Below, in pieces: positions 40,239 to 49,801 of a stretch of 64,000 bases of DNA (the first letter of the stretch is position 1; each line of letters starts with the position of its first letter). Location: the NCBI GenBank assembly GCA_963665505.1, contig OY762275.1:1178001-1242000 (forward strand), given 5' to 3'. A model generated the notes under the pieces. The model ran no database searches. It was not told the origin of the DNA and saw only the letters and a list, made by a program, of their open reading frames with translations. Source of the stretch: QANA01 sp963665505 (GTDB lineage: Bacteria; Bacillota; Clostridia; Christensenellales; Christensenellaceae). Made by a program: the position numbers and the translations under genes.

Positions 40239-41415
40239 GGATAGTTTTCCCCCTGTATCTCGCGATCGAAGCCACGTCTTTGTCTCCGCGCCCGGAGAGG
40301 CAGACGAGCAGGCTGTCTTGTTTGCTGAACTGCGATGCGATATTCATGACCTGCGCCACGGCATGCGCGCTTTCGATGGCACAGACGATGCCTTCGGTGC
40401 GGGCCAGGTATTCGAAGGCCCCGACCGCTTCTTCATCGGTGATGGCCACATATTCCGCCCGGCCGCTATCATGTAAATACGCGTGCTCCGGCCCGATGCC
40501 CGGGTAATCCAACCCGGCCGAGATAGAATAGACCGGTGCGATTTGTCCTTCGCCGTTCTGGCAGAAATATGATTTCATCCCGTGGAAAATGCCGACAGAC
40601 CCCTGGGCGAGGGAAGCGGCGTGAAACCCGGTATCGAGTCCGCGGCCCGCGGCTTCGCAGCCGATCAGACGGACGCCCGCATCCGGGATGAAATCATAAA
40701 ACATACCGATGGAGTTGCTCCCGCCCCCCACGCAGGCGACGACGGCGGCGGGGAGCTTGCCTTCTTTTTCCAATATCTGCGCGCGGGCTTCTTTGCCGAT
40801 CACGCTTTGGAAATCCCGTACGATCATGGGGAAGGGGTGCGGCCCCACGACCGAACCCAACAGATAATGGGTGTCGTATACCCGTTTGCTCCATTCGCGC
40901 ATGGTTTCGTTGACGGCGTCTTTCAGCGTCATCGTGCCGCTGGTCACGGGGTGTACCTTTGCGCCTAAAAGTTCCATCCGGTATACGTTCAGCGCCTGGC
41001 GCTCGGTATCTTCCTTGCCCATGAAGACTTCGCATTCCATATCCATCAATGCCGCTACGGTGGCCGTAGCGACGCCGTGTTGCCCTGCGCCTGTTTCGGC
41101 AAGCAGGCGCGTTTTGCCCATTTTTTTGGCGAGTAACGCCTGCCCCAACGCATTGTTGATCTTATGGGCGCCCGTGTGGTTCAGGTCTTCGCGTTTGAGA
41201 TAGATTTTTGCGCCGCCCAGGTCTTCGCTCATCCTTTTGGCGTAATACAGCAGGGAAGGACGTCCGACATAATTCTGCAACAGGTCGTTCAGTTCCGCGA
41301 TAAACGCCGGGTCTTTTTTCAGGGCTGTATAACATTCTTCTATATGAAGCATCTCGTTCATCAGCGTTTCCGCGATGTATTGTCCTCCGTACTCTCCGTA
41401 CCGTCCTTTACGCAT
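40231..41415 (-). CDS. trpB: Tryptophan synthase beta chain
   Basis: 394 residues; the PLP enzyme that joins indole and serine. The PLP lysine is in HTGAHKINNALGQ, the phosphate-binding loop is CVGGGSNSIGMFYDF, and GRYGEYGGQYIAETLM opens the protein as in TrpB1. Overlaps both trpF (8 bases) and trpA. Confidence 0.98.
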   Translation of the reverse strand: MRKGRYGEYGGQYIAETLMNEMLHIEECYTALKKDPAFIAELNDLLQNYVGRPSLLYYAKRMSEDLGGAKIYLKREDLNHTGAHKINNALGQALLAKKMGKTRLLAETGAGQHGVATATVAALMDMECEVFMGKEDTERQALNVYRMELLGAKVHPVTSGTMTLKDAVNETMREWSKRVYDTHYLLGSVVGPHPFPMIVRDFQSVIGKEARAQILEKEGKLPAAVVACVGGGSNSIGMFYDFIPDAGVRLIGCEAAGRGLDTGFHAASLAQGSVGIFHGMKSYFCQNGEGQIAPVYSISAGLDYPGIGPEHAYLHDSGRAEYVAITDEEAVGAFEYLARTEGIVCAIESAHAVAQVMNIASQFSKQDSLLVCLSGRGDKDVASIARYRGKTIHE

Positions 41416-42007
41416 TTCGAATCCTCCTGATGATGGCCTCTATTTTTGCATAGTCTTTTAATCCGCCCGTTTCCACGCCGCTGCTGATATCCACGGCATA
41501 GGGACGTGTCCGCCGTATCGCTTCTTCAATATTCCCTATATGCAGTCCGCCGGCCAGGAAAAAAGGCTTAAGGCTTTGCCCGACCAGACGCCAGTCGAAA
41601 GAACGGCCGGTGCCGCCCGTACCGTGGTCTAAAAGCAGGAAATCCGCGGCGGAAACCTGCCATTTTTCGATGTCTTCCCCGCGCGTCACGGAAACCGCTT
41701 TTATTACGGGAAGGCCTGTGTGTTCTCGGATGTGACGGATATAGGTTTCGTCTTCGCTGCCGTGTAATTGAACCAAATCAAGTATTCCGCTGTCCGCGAC
41801 GGAAAAGATGCGGGCCGGATCGGCGTTTTGAAACACGCCGACCGTGCGTATGGTTTGAGAAAGCTTGGCGTGCAGGGCGGCCGCTTTTTCGAGGTCAACC
41901 TGCCTGCGGCTGGGGGCAAACACAAAACCGATATAATCCGGCAGCACTTGATTGGCCGCCGCGATATCTTCCGGGCGGGAAAGCCCGCAGATCTTTATTT
42001 TGGTCAT
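41408..42007 (-). CDS. trpF: Phosphoribosylanthranilate isomerase
   Basis: 199 residues; a beta-alpha barrel. The catalytic Cys is in KICGLSRPED, the catalytic Asp in LLLDHGTGGTGRSFDW, and the phosphate loops are FFLAGGLHIGN and VDISSGVETGG. Overlaps trpC by four bases (ATGA). Confidence 0.96.
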   Translation of the reverse strand: MTKIKICGLSRPEDIAAANQVLPDYIGFVFAPSRRQVDLEKAAALHAKLSQTIRTVGVFQNADPARIFSVADSGILDLVQLHGSEDETYIRHIREHTGLPVIKAVSVTRGEDIEKWQVSAADFLLLDHGTGGTGRSFDWRLVGQSLKPFFLAGGLHIGNIEEAIRRTRPYAVDISSGVETGGLKDYAKIEAIIRRIRNA

Positions 42008-42789
42008 GGCAGATCCCCCCGCAGCCGGGCGAGCGCCGCTTTCTTATCGCGCTGGCGCATCAGCGTTTCTCCGATCAGTACGGCATCGACGGCATTTTCA
42101 CGCAGCATGCGGATGTCTTGGGCGTTTTGTATCCCGCTTTCCGCAACGTACAGGATCTCGCGGGGGATGATCCGGCGTAGCCGGATGCAAGTCTGTATGT
42201 CTACTTTGAAAGTCTTTAAATCCCGATTATTTACGCCGATGATCCGGGCGCCCGCCTGCAGCGCCGTATCCGCTTCTTGTTCCGTATGTACTTCTACGAG
42301 GACAGAAAGCCCTAAACTATGCGCGACACGGATGTATGCCTGCAGCGTATCCGCCGAAAGCAGCGCACAGATCAGGAGCACGGCCGAAGCCCCCATACAC
42401 TTTGCCTCATAGAGCATATAGCTGTCCACCGTGAAGTCTTTGCGCAGGATGGGGATGCGTACGGCCCGGCTTATTTCACGCAGATAGTCGTCGCGCCCTA
42501 AAAAATAGTATGGTTCCGTAAGGCAGGATATCGCCGCGGCGCCGGCTTCTTCGTATTCTTTTGCGATCTTCACATAAGGAAATTCCGGGGCGATCAACCC
42601 TTTGGAAGGAGAGGCTTTTTTTACCTCGCAGATAAAGGAAAGCCCGGGTGCAGCCAACGCTTTTTCAAACGGAAATCCGGTTTGATTGCCCATGGCTTCC
42701 GCGGCGGCCCTTATTTTGGGCAAAGGTACTTTTTGTTTGTTTTCTTCTACGCGAAGCAGGGTGCGCGCCGCGATTTCGTCCAAAATCAT
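42004..42789 (-). CDS. trpC: Indole-3-glycerol phosphate synthase
   Basis: 261 residues; ring closure to indole glycerol phosphate. The motifs FICEVKKASPSKGLI, ILRKDFTVDSYML (catalytic lysines), IIGVNNRDLKTF and YVAESGIQNAQDI are present. GGAGGTGC precedes the ATG. Separate from trpF, unlike the fused enterobacterial enzyme. Confidence 0.97.
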   Translation of the reverse strand: MILDEIAARTLLRVEENKQKVPLPKIRAAAEAMGNQTGFPFEKALAAPGLSFICEVKKASPSKGLIAPEFPYVKIAKEYEEAGAAAISCLTEPYYFLGRDDYLREISRAVRIPILRKDFTVDSYMLYEAKCMGASAVLLICALLSADTLQAYIRVAHSLGLSVLVEVHTEQEADTALQAGARIIGVNNRDLKTFKVDIQTCIRLRRIIPREILYVAESGIQNAQDIRMLRENAVDAVLIGETLMRQRDKKAALARLRGDLP

Positions 42790-42801
42790 ATGGGCACCTC
42801 C

Positions 42802-43812
42802 TTATTCCCTGTTGGAATATTCGATGAACTCGTTCAGTTTGCGCATGGCTTTTCCGCTGTCAATGAGCATTTCGGCCAGGCGTATGCCGTCTGCCAGTAC
42901 GTTGCATGCAGCCGCCACATATAGCCCGGCGGCCGAATTCAGCAGGACGGCGTCCCGCCGCGGGCCTTTTTCGCCCTCCAGGATCGCGCGCGTAATCGCG
43001 GCGTTTTCTTCGGGCGTCCCGCCGATAAGGTCTTCTTTTTTGCACCGTTCGAAGCCAAATTGTTCCGGGCGGATAGAATAAGAATGCAGTTTGCCGTCTC
43101 TGATCTCGCAGACGGAGGTCGGGGCGCTCATCGAGATTTCATCCAAGCCGTCCTGCCCGTAGACGACCATCGCGTTTTTCACGCCAAGATTACTTAGTAC
43201 GCGGGCCAACGGTTCTACCAGCGTCTGGTCGTAGACGCCCATGACCTGCAGGGTCGCGCCTGCCGGGTTTGCCAGCGGCCCCAGGATGTTGAAGATCGTG
43301 CGGATCCCGAGTTCGCGCCGGACAGGCGCCACATATTTCATCGCAATATGGTAGTTTTGTGCAAAAAGGAAACAAATGCCGATCTCGCGCAGCAGTTCGG
43401 CGCTCTTTTCCGGAGAGACCTTAATATTCACACCCAGCGTTTCCAGGACGTCAGCGGCGCCACATTTACTTGAAGCCGCGCGGTTGCCGTGTTTGGCGAC
43501 GGGGACGCCTCCCGCCGCGATCACCAACGCGGAGGTTGTCGATATGTTGAAAGAATTGGATCCGTCTCCGCCGGTCCCCACGATCTCCAGTACGTCCATC
43601 TCGTGCAGCAGGCGTATACAATGCGCGCGCATACCGGCGGCGGAAGCCGTGATCTCTTCGATCGTTTCTCCCTTCATGGACATGGCGGTCAGATACGCGC
43701 TCATCTGCACGGGCGTCGCTTTGCCGCGCATGATCTCGTCCATGACCTCTTTGGCCATTTCATAGCCGATATCTTCTCTTTTTGCCAATTTTGTGATCGC
43801 TTCTCTGATCAT
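42802..43812 (-). CDS. trpD: Anthranilate phosphoribosyltransferase
   Basis: 336 residues; transfers phosphoribose to anthranilate. The motifs GTGGDGSNSFNIST, KHGNRAASSKCGAADVLE and LGPLANPA are typical. The ATG at 43812 follows GGAGGTATA and overlaps trpG by four bases; the same frame stays open far upstream (to 44202) through trpG, which is an artefact. Its end is 12 bases before trpC. Confidence 0.97.
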   Translation of the reverse strand: MIREAITKLAKREDIGYEMAKEVMDEIMRGKATPVQMSAYLTAMSMKGETIEEITASAAGMRAHCIRLLHEMDVLEIVGTGGDGSNSFNISTTSALVIAAGGVPVAKHGNRAASSKCGAADVLETLGVNIKVSPEKSAELLREIGICFLFAQNYHIAMKYVAPVRRELGIRTIFNILGPLANPAGATLQVMGVYDQTLVEPLARVLSNLGVKNAMVVYGQDGLDEISMSAPTSVCEIRDGKLHSYSIRPEQFGFERCKKEDLIGGTPEENAAITRAILEGEKGPRRDAVLLNSAAGLYVAAACNVLADGIRLAEMLIDSGKAMRKLNEFIEYSNRE

Positions 43813-44384
43813 ACGGTATATACCTCCAAAAAGTTTTTGACGATCTTCTTCCCGCACGGGGTTAAGATAGATTCGGGGTGGAACTGCAGACCGAAAACAG
43901 GGTATTCTTTGTGCTGCACAGCCATAACTTCGCCGTCGTCCGTCTCTGCAATGATTTGCAGCTCTTTGGGGACTGTCTCGCGGACCGCGGCCAGGGAATG
44001 ATACCTTGCCGCAGGGAATCGCCGTTCCAGTCCCCGGAAGAGCGGGCTGGCTATATCCACGGATACGACGGACGTTTTCCCGTGCATGATCCGTTTGGCG
44101 TACGATATCATCGCCCCGTATACTTCGCAGATGGCCTGATGCCCCAGGCAAACGCCCAGGATAGGGACCTTCCCGGCAAAATACCGTACGGTATCTTCGC
44201 AAACACCTGCGTCGGCCGGCCTGCCGGGGCCGGGCGAAAGCAGGATGGCCTGCGGCTGCAGCGTTTCGATCTCCGCAACGCTAAGAACATCGTTGCGGAC
44301 AACGCGTATATCCGGCTGTATGGAGCCGACCAGTTGGTACAGGTTATATGAAAAGCTGTCGTAATTGTCTATCAGTACAATCAT
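43809..44384 (-). CDS. trpG: Anthranilate synthase glutamine amidotransferase
   Basis: 191 residues; supplies ammonia to TrpE. Class I amidotransferase triad: Cys in LGVCLGHQAI, His and Glu in GLQFHPESIL. The oxyanion loop is LSPGPGRP. The start at 44384 overlaps the trpE stop by four bases. May also serve p-aminobenzoate synthesis (PabA), as in Bacillus. Confidence 0.96.
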   Translation of the reverse strand: MIVLIDNYDSFSYNLYQLVGSIQPDIRVVRNDVLSVAEIETLQPQAILLSPGPGRPADAGVCEDTVRYFAGKVPILGVCLGHQAICEVYGAMISYAKRIMHGKTSVVSVDIASPLFRGLERRFPAARYHSLAAVRETVPKELQIIAETDDGEVMAVQHKEYPVFGLQFHPESILTPCGKKIVKNFLEVYTV

Positions 44385-45856
44385 TTGTCTATACCCTCCT
44401 CGGCTTTTTCTATCGCGTCGATCACGGCTTTCGCCTTGTTCAGACATTCCTGGCGTTCTTTTTCCGGAACGCTGTCCGCGACGATGCCCGCGCCCGAACG
44501 GACAAAAACCTTGCCGTTTTTCTTGAAGGCAATCCGTATGGCGATGCATGTGTCCAGATTCCCGGCAAAATCCAGGTATCCGATGGCGCCGCCGTAGATG
44601 CCGCGCTTATTGTTCTCAAGTTCGTTGATTATTTCGCAGGCACGGATCTTGGGCGCGCCCGAGAGCGTACCGGCCGGAAGGACTGCGGCGACCGTATCGA
44701 GCGCATCTTTCTTGGGTAAAATCTGGCCGGATACGGTGGAACCGATGTGCATGACATGCGAAAACCGCTCGACAGACAGGTGCTTTTCGACTTTAACGGA
44801 TCCAAGCACCGCGATACGGCCGAGGTCGTTGCGGCCGAGGTCTACCAGCATATTGTGTTCCGCGAGTTCCTTTTCGTCAGAAAGCAGCTCTTTCTCCAAT
44901 GCGTTGTCTTCGGCTTCGGTGCGGCCGCGGGGCCGGGTTCCGGCCAGCGGGAAAGTGAACAGTTTGCCGTTTTCCAGTTTTACCAACGTCTCGGGGGAAG
45001 CCCCCGCGATCTCGATATCATCGCTGGAAAAATAGAACATATACGGCGAAGGATTGGTCGTGCGCAGGATACGGTAAGCGTCCAGCAAGCTGCCCTCCAT
45101 TTTTGCCTGCAACCGGTTGGAAAGCACGACCTGGAAAATATCGCCTTCTCGGATGTAGGCTTTGGCTTTTTCCACCATGGAACAGAATGCTTTCCGGCTG
45201 AACAGGGGAGAGAAGGCCGATTGCAGGCGGGGTGGCTCGTTCTTTGCCGGCTGTCCCGTGCGTATCAGGGAAGCGAGGTTCTCCAGCGAGCGCAACGCTT
45301 TGTTATACTCGGTTTCCAGCGCGTCTGTTTTGGCATTGGCGATCAGGATGATCTTCTGGCGCAGATTGTCAAAACAGATCACCTGGTCGAAAAGCATCAG
45401 GTCCACGTCTTTGAACTTTTCCTCGTCCAGGGCATCCAGTTTCAGGGAAGGTTCCGCATATTTGATATAGTCATATGAAAAATAGCCGACCAGTCCGCCG
45501 GTGAAAGAAGGCAGGCCCGGTATGCACGGGCTCTTGTATTCGGCAAGGAGCTGCCGCAAAAGCGTTTCCGGGTGTTTTGTTTCAACGGATACGGAAGTAC
45601 CGTTTCGGATCGTTGCTTTGCCGTCCGTACAGGTGAATTCCAGCTTGGGGTCAAACCCGAGAAACGTATATCTGCCCCATTTCTTGGCGTCCTCCACGCT
45701 TTCCAGCATATAGCAATGTCGGCTGACATTTTTCAGGATACGCAGGACTTCGATGGGTGTCTTGCTGTCCGCGTATAATTCACGGCTCACGGGGATCGCT
45801 TTATACCCGCCCGTTGCGGCCAAGACTTTTGCTTCTTGCAGACTGGGGAAATACAT
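44381..45856 (-). CDS. trpE: Anthranilate synthase component I
   Basis: 491 residues; converts chorismate to anthranilate. The Trp-feedback motif CYMLESV lies near residue 50 and the catalytic part includes VVLSNRLQ, FPLAGTRPRG, LVDLGRNDLGR and the acidic metal-site segment PAGTLSGAPKIRACEII. AAAGGAGG precedes the ATG. First gene of the operon, just after the T-box terminator. Confidence 0.97.
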   Translation of the reverse strand: MYFPSLQEAKVLAATGGYKAIPVSRELYADSKTPIEVLRILKNVSRHCYMLESVEDAKKWGRYTFLGFDPKLEFTCTDGKATIRNGTSVSVETKHPETLLRQLLAEYKSPCIPGLPSFTGGLVGYFSYDYIKYAEPSLKLDALDEEKFKDVDLMLFDQVICFDNLRQKIILIANAKTDALETEYNKALRSLENLASLIRTGQPAKNEPPRLQSAFSPLFSRKAFCSMVEKAKAYIREGDIFQVVLSNRLQAKMEGSLLDAYRILRTTNPSPYMFYFSSDDIEIAGASPETLVKLENGKLFTFPLAGTRPRGRTEAEDNALEKELLSDEKELAEHNMLVDLGRNDLGRIAVLGSVKVEKHLSVERFSHVMHIGSTVSGQILPKKDALDTVAAVLPAGTLSGAPKIRACEIINELENNKRGIYGGAIGYLDFAGNLDTCIAIRIAFKKNGKVFVRSGAGIVADSVPEKERQECLNKAKAVIDAIEKAEEGIDK

Positions 45857-45881
45857 CGGCCATTAACCTCCTTTAATAAAC

Positions 45882-46115
45882 AAAAAACCCGTCCTCGACA
45901 GAAATTCTGTCAAGGACGGGTAAAAGATACTCGTGGTGCCACCTTGATTCATGGATAACCCATGCGCTTAGCGGAATACAGATTATATTCCCGGCAACTG
46001 ACGTATGCCTTACGTCGCAGAGTACTTGGCAAAAGCCTTTGACTGCGCCCTCGGTGGGCCATTTAGCAGTTTGTTTCCTGTCCGTTCTCATCGCTACGGA
46101 CTCTCTGTCAGGGCA
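45882..46115 (-). promoter_or_regulatory. T-box riboswitch leader of the trp operon
   Basis: On the minus strand the antiterminator motif AAGGTGGCACCACG is at 45932-45945, followed by a strong terminator (CCCGTCCTTGACAG paired with CTGTCGAGGACGGG, T-run at 45882-45887). Upstream lie the stem I sequences, with a UGG at 46059-46061 as the candidate Trp specifier. Uncharged tRNA-Trp should switch on trpEGDCFBA. Confidence 0.94.
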
Positions 46116-46167
46116 TAGACTATTTTTATTTCCACTTCAGCGGTTTCAATTTATACTATTTGGTTAT

Positions 46168-46196
46168 ACTATATAGGGTGTCGGTATTTCTGTCAA
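46168..46196 (-). promoter_or_regulatory. trp operon promoter
   Basis: Minus strand TTGACA (46191-46196), a 17-base spacer, TATAGT (46168-46173), placed to start the T-box leader. Confidence 0.85.
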
Positions 46197-46257
46197 GGTT
46201 TTTTCTGTTCTTTTGCCAAAAGAGCAGAAAACGGGGAACGGCCGGGGACAAAAATGC

Positions 46258-46285
46258 TTGCTTTTTTCTGAAAACCACTTATAAT
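46258..46285 (+). promoter_or_regulatory. ribU promoter
   Basis: TTGCTT (46258-46263), a 16-base spacer, TATAAT (46280-46285), about 30 bases before the FMN riboswitch. Confidence 0.7.
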
Positions 46286-46316
46286 AAAATGTGAAATCTG
46301 AATTATGGAATATATG

Positions 46317-46428
46317 TCTTCAGGGCAGGGTGAAATTCCCGATCGGCGGTAAAGTCCGCGCGTGGCATTGGTTGCAGAACCGGTTAGATTCCGGTACCGA
46401 CAGTATAGTCTGGATGAAAGAAGATGTG
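46317..46428 (+). promoter_or_regulatory. FMN riboswitch (RFN element)
   Basis: The conserved blocks AGGGCAGGGTGAAATTCCCG, ATCGGCGGTAAAGTCCGCG, AACCGGTTAGATTCCGGTAC and CGACAGTATAGTCTGGATG are all present in order. Downstream, AAACACC/GGTGTTT (46448-46487) could form the switching hairpin before a T-rich stretch. Controls ribU by FMN level. Confidence 0.96.
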
Positions 46429-46512
46429 TTGAAAATCACCGCTTCAAATAACAAACACCGAAAAGACATTTCTTTTTCAGGTGTTTAACTTTATTTTAGG
46501 AGGTCGATTTTT

Positions 46513-47067
46513 ATGACAGCAAGAAAACTCACCACGATGGCTATGTTTATCGCACTTTCCGTCGCATTCGTCTGGCTGATCCATTTCCCGATTTTTCCGG
46601 CCGCTTCTTTTTTGGAATATGACCCGGCAGATATCCCGATCCTTATCGGTACCTTTGCCTATGGGCCGCTTGCCGGCCTTATCCTTACGGCTGTCGCAGC
46701 CACTATTCAAGGGTTGACCGTCAGCGCCATCAGCGGTTTTTACGGTATCCTTATGCATTTTATCGCCACCGGGACATATGTGCTTGTGGCTGGCCTGCTC
46801 TACCAGCGCAAAAAGACCCGCGGTGTTGCGGCGGTCGCACTTATAAGCGGCACCCTTGCAATGGCGCTCGTCATGGCCGCTGCCAACCTTGTTGTCACGC
46901 CGTTGTTTCTGGGGACGCCCGTGGACGTCGTGCAAGATATGCTTTTGCCCATTATCGTTCCTTTCAACCTGATCAAGGCGGGGATCAACGGGGTATTGAC
47001 GTTTGCTCTGTATAAAATAGTCTCCCGGTTCATCAAAAGAGAAAAAAAACAGTCTGTTCCCGTTTGA
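46513..47067 (+). CDS. ribU: Riboflavin ECF transporter S component
   Basis: 184 residues with six membrane segments and the N-terminal MTARKLTTMAMFIALSVAF; EYDPADIPILIGTFAYGPL is the riboflavin-binding motif region of RibU. It captures riboflavin for the shared energy-coupling module, encoded elsewhere. Preceded by the FMN riboswitch and a TTAGGAGG site. Confidence 0.94.
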   Translation: MTARKLTTMAMFIALSVAFVWLIHFPIFPAASFLEYDPADIPILIGTFAYGPLAGLILTAVAATIQGLTVSAISGFYGILMHFIATGTYVLVAGLLYQRKKTRGVAAVALISGTLAMALVMAAANLVVTPLFLGTPVDVVQDMLLPIIVPFNLIKAGINGVLTFALYKIVSRFIKREKKQSVPV

Positions 47068-47088
47068 AAATGAAACATGTATGCATTT

Positions 47089-47119
47089 GATCCGGAAGAT
47101 ACCTTCCGGATCTTTTGTT
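47089..47119 (+). terminator. Terminator of ribU
   Basis: GATCCGGAAG/CTTCCGGATC stem with a short loop and T-run. Confidence 0.9.
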
Positions 47120-47194
47120 TTTCTGTCGTTTTGTGTTTTCACATCGGCAAGGATACCTGCATATAATGAGGCAGAATAAAAGAGGGGGGATGTT

Positions 47195-47644
47195 ATGTAT
47201 CGTCAAAATATGTATTCCATGCAGCTTCCGCTGCTCGGCACCATGACGCAACGGCAACTCATGGATACGCTGTACAACTCGATCGTCGGCGAAGCGACTG
47301 CAGCCGAATTTTATGGCAGATTGGAACAGGATGCGCCCGATGACTTGCATCGGGATTTCATCGAAGACGCAAGAACAGATGAATTGGACCATCTGTCTCA
47401 TTTCCAAAGATTATATGAACAATATTTCGGCCCGGTGCCGGAATATACCGTGGATCCCGTCCAATACCCAAGCTACAAAGAAGGCTTGCTGATGGCGCTC
47501 AAGGACGAGTTGGATACAGTGGGTTTCTACAAGGATGCACAATTATCCACACGGGACCGTTTGGTAAGGGACACCTATTATTATGCGATGGTGGATGAAT
47601 TGGAGCATGCCGTAAGGTTCAGCACGTTATATAACAGCACCTAA
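47195..47644 (+). CDS. Ferritin-like domain protein
   Basis: 149 residues of a four-helix ferritin-like fold with carboxylate/His pairs: IVGEATAAEFYGRL, DARTDELDHLSHF, LKDELDTVGFYKD and AMVDELEHAVRF, the E and ExxH pattern of a di-iron site. Not a classical rubrerythrin (no rubredoxin tail). AGAGGGGGG precedes the ATG. Monocistronic. May handle iron or peroxide, or be a spore- or envelope-linked Mn/Fe protein. Confidence 0.8.
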   Translation: MYRQNMYSMQLPLLGTMTQRQLMDTLYNSIVGEATAAEFYGRLEQDAPDDLHRDFIEDARTDELDHLSHFQRLYEQYFGPVPEYTVDPVQYPSYKEGLLMALKDELDTVGFYKDAQLSTRDRLVRDTYYYAMVDELEHAVRFSTLYNST

Positions 47645-47680
47645 AGGAAGGCGCGATAGCAATCTACATATTTTTTGACG

Positions 47681-47710
47681 GCAAGCCCCTGTATCGGGCT
47701 TGCTTTTTTA
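47681..47710 (+). terminator. Terminator
   Basis: GCAAGCCC/GGGCTTGC stem, loop CTGTATC, then T7. Confidence 0.93.
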
Positions 47711-47780
47711 CGTACTTTTTATCGCTTTTCCGCTTTTTCTGTGGTACGCTAAATATAACTAAAAAATGAGAGGAACGCCC

Positions 47781-48251
47781 ATGGAGACTTTATTCTATTA
47801 TGAGACACCGCTGGGAAAGATGGCCATTTGTGAAAACGGAACGGCCATCACGCATATATCCCTCACCCAAACTTCTTCTTTAAAAGAGGAGAGGATGATC
47901 CGGCAGACGCCTCTTATCCGGCAGGCCATCCTGCAGCTCCGCCAATACTTTGCCGGCAGCAGAAAGCATTTTGAACTGCCCCTCTGTGCGCGGGGCACGG
48001 AATTCCAGCAATCCGTCTGGGAGGTGTTGCGCACGATCCCTTACGGTCAGACGCGCAGCTATAAAGAAGTCGCCGTGGCGCTTGGGAACCCGAACGCAGC
48101 TCGGGCGGTCGGGATGGCCAATCACAACAACCCGATCACGATCGTGATCCCTTGCCACCGCGTGATCGGTTCGGACGGCAGCCTGGTCGGGTTTGGTCCG
48201 GGGATCGATGTGAAAAAGCGGCTGTTGGCTCTGGAAAAAGAGAAGATCTGA
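47781..48251 (+). CDS. ogt: Methylated-DNA--protein-cysteine methyltransferase
   Basis: 156 residues; removes O6-alkyl groups from guanine in a suicide reaction. The active Cys125 is in PCHRVIG and the DNA-binding helix region is TRSYKEVAVALGNPNAARAV. No Ada regulatory domain, so it is Ogt/MGMT type. The start at 47781 (METLFYYETP) follows GAGAGGA; an upstream in-frame ATG is within the site. Stands alone. Confidence 0.95.
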   Translation: METLFYYETPLGKMAICENGTAITHISLTQTSSLKEERMIRQTPLIRQAILQLRQYFAGSRKHFELPLCARGTEFQQSVWEVLRTIPYGQTRSYKEVAVALGNPNAARAVGMANHNNPITIVIPCHRVIGSDGSLVGFGPGIDVKKRLLALEKEKI

Positions 48252-48534
48252 AGCGTCCCGCTTCTTTTCGGCGGGTATCGACGCATATATAGTATCGCAG
48301 AGGTAAGCAAAGCGGCACGCAGTATTCCGCACGGAAATTTTCCTGTTCCTGTTTTGCAAAAAAGAAAAGGTGGTATATTCTAAAATAGAGAAAGTTTACA
48401 GATTCCATCACCATCTATAAAATACGTCTGCATCTGCGGGCGTGTTTTTATACAAATATCTATCTATTTTTCAGATATTTCTGGTTTTTCATAGGAATAA
48501 TTGTGTTATAAATCGGATTTTTATGAGGTATGAA

Positions 48535-49791
48535 ATGAGACTGAAAGCTGCTATGAAGAGATTTTTTTCTGATCTCAACAGGGATGCCCTGAAATTTTCG
48601 GCTCTGCAGTTCACATTTTGGTTGGCAATCGCGGTAGGCAATAACCTCACTGTGTTTATGCGATCAATTGGGTACAGTGCTTCCACCGTGGGGTTCATCA
48701 ATGCAATGGCTTCCGTGGTCGGTATTTTTGCCATGCCGTTTTGGGGCATGATGAGCGATAAGTTCAATTCTCTGAAAAAAATCATCATTTTCTTATTCGT
48801 TGCCGGTGCGGCGACTTTTTTATTGGTTCCGGTAAGTGCAGGTTTTCAAATTTTCGGGATACCACTTCTCATGCTTCTTATTCCCTGTATGTCTTTTTTT
48901 AGATACCCGTTTTTTTCGTTGTCCGATAATTGGTTTGTGCAAAGCTCTAATAAAAAGGGATTGCATTTTGGGCCTATTCGCGCACTGGGTTCCTTATCTT
49001 ATGCGGCAGGAGGAATATTAACCAGTATACTGATCCGCTACATTGAGATCCCGTTTGCATTTTATATAAGCTCAGGATTGTTCATTTTTGTGATATGGAT
49101 CAGTTTCCATATCGATGATGTTGCCACGGAAAAAGAAAAGAATAAGAAACATCTGACCCTGAAAGAATTGCACGTCGGGAGCCTTTTCAAAAATTACTAT
49201 TATATGATTTTTTTAGTGTTTGCTTTTTGCTTGTCGATCATGGTTACTTGCGATAATAGTTTCCTGGCATTCTTGCTAGATGTGACGGGCAGCAAAGTAA
49301 CGGATTTCGGGATCGTTTCAGGGTTCCGTTCGCTGTTGGAGATTCCTCTGCTTCTTTTGTTCGGTAAACTTAGGAAAAAGTATCCTTTGCATAAATTAGC
49401 GATTGCTGCGGGTATTTTGTATTCCCTGAGCGCTGTCCTGACAGGTTTGTTCTCAAAGGACATTTGGTCGATCCTTCTTTTCTCCGTTTTCAATGGAATG
49501 GCTTCCGGAGGCTGGATCGCTTGCGCAGCCAACTATGTGTATATGCTCTCTTCGAAAAATCTGAAGGCGACGGCACAGACCATCTTAGGGGCAGCTTCTT
49601 CCTCTGCAGGGATCGTGGGCAACCTGGTGGGCGGCGTATTGATCGACGGGGTCGGGGCGAAAAATTTCTATGTCCTCATTGGCGTGTTTCTGATTTTAGC
49701 TACTTTCGCCTATACAATGCTGCACTATCTTGCGCAAAAAAAGAAAATAGCGGAGTTCCCGGAAGCGGAAAGAGCCGCGGCAGAATCATAA
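48535..49791 (+). CDS. MFS transporter, MFS_1-like/sugar-nucleoside symporter group
   Basis: About 418 residues with twelve hydrophobic segments. The loop WGMMSDKFNSLKK between helices 2 and 3 is the MFS signature (GxxxDR-like), and GGVLIDGVGAKNFYVLIG lies near the end. It resembles LacY/nucleoside-symporter-like MFS proteins. ATG 48535 is preferred because GAGGT is five bases upstream; an ATG at 48523 is also in frame. Codons are a little more AT-rich than neighbours. Substrate unknown. Confidence 0.87.
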   Translation: MRLKAAMKRFFSDLNRDALKFSALQFTFWLAIAVGNNLTVFMRSIGYSASTVGFINAMASVVGIFAMPFWGMMSDKFNSLKKIIIFLFVAGAATFLLVPVSAGFQIFGIPLLMLLIPCMSFFRYPFFSLSDNWFVQSSNKKGLHFGPIRALGSLSYAAGGILTSILIRYIEIPFAFYISSGLFIFVIWISFHIDDVATEKEKNKKHLTLKELHVGSLFKNYYYMIFLVFAFCLSIMVTCDNSFLAFLLDVTGSKVTDFGIVSGFRSLLEIPLLLLFGKLRKKYPLHKLAIAAGILYSLSAVLTGLFSKDIWSILLFSVFNGMASGGWIACAANYVYMLSSKNLKATAQTILGAASSSAGIVGNLVGGVLIDGVGAKNFYVLIGVFLILATFAYTMLHYLAQKKKIAEFPEAERAAAES

Positions 49792-49801
49792 AAACACATA
49801 T

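Noticed and set aside
43813..44202. N-terminal extension of trpD
   Set aside because: It runs through trpG in another frame; TrpD begins at MIREAITKLA with GGAGG upstream.
45873..46091. 72-codon minus-strand frame upstream of trpE
   Set aside because: It lies within the T-box RNA, whose conserved motifs explain the sequence.
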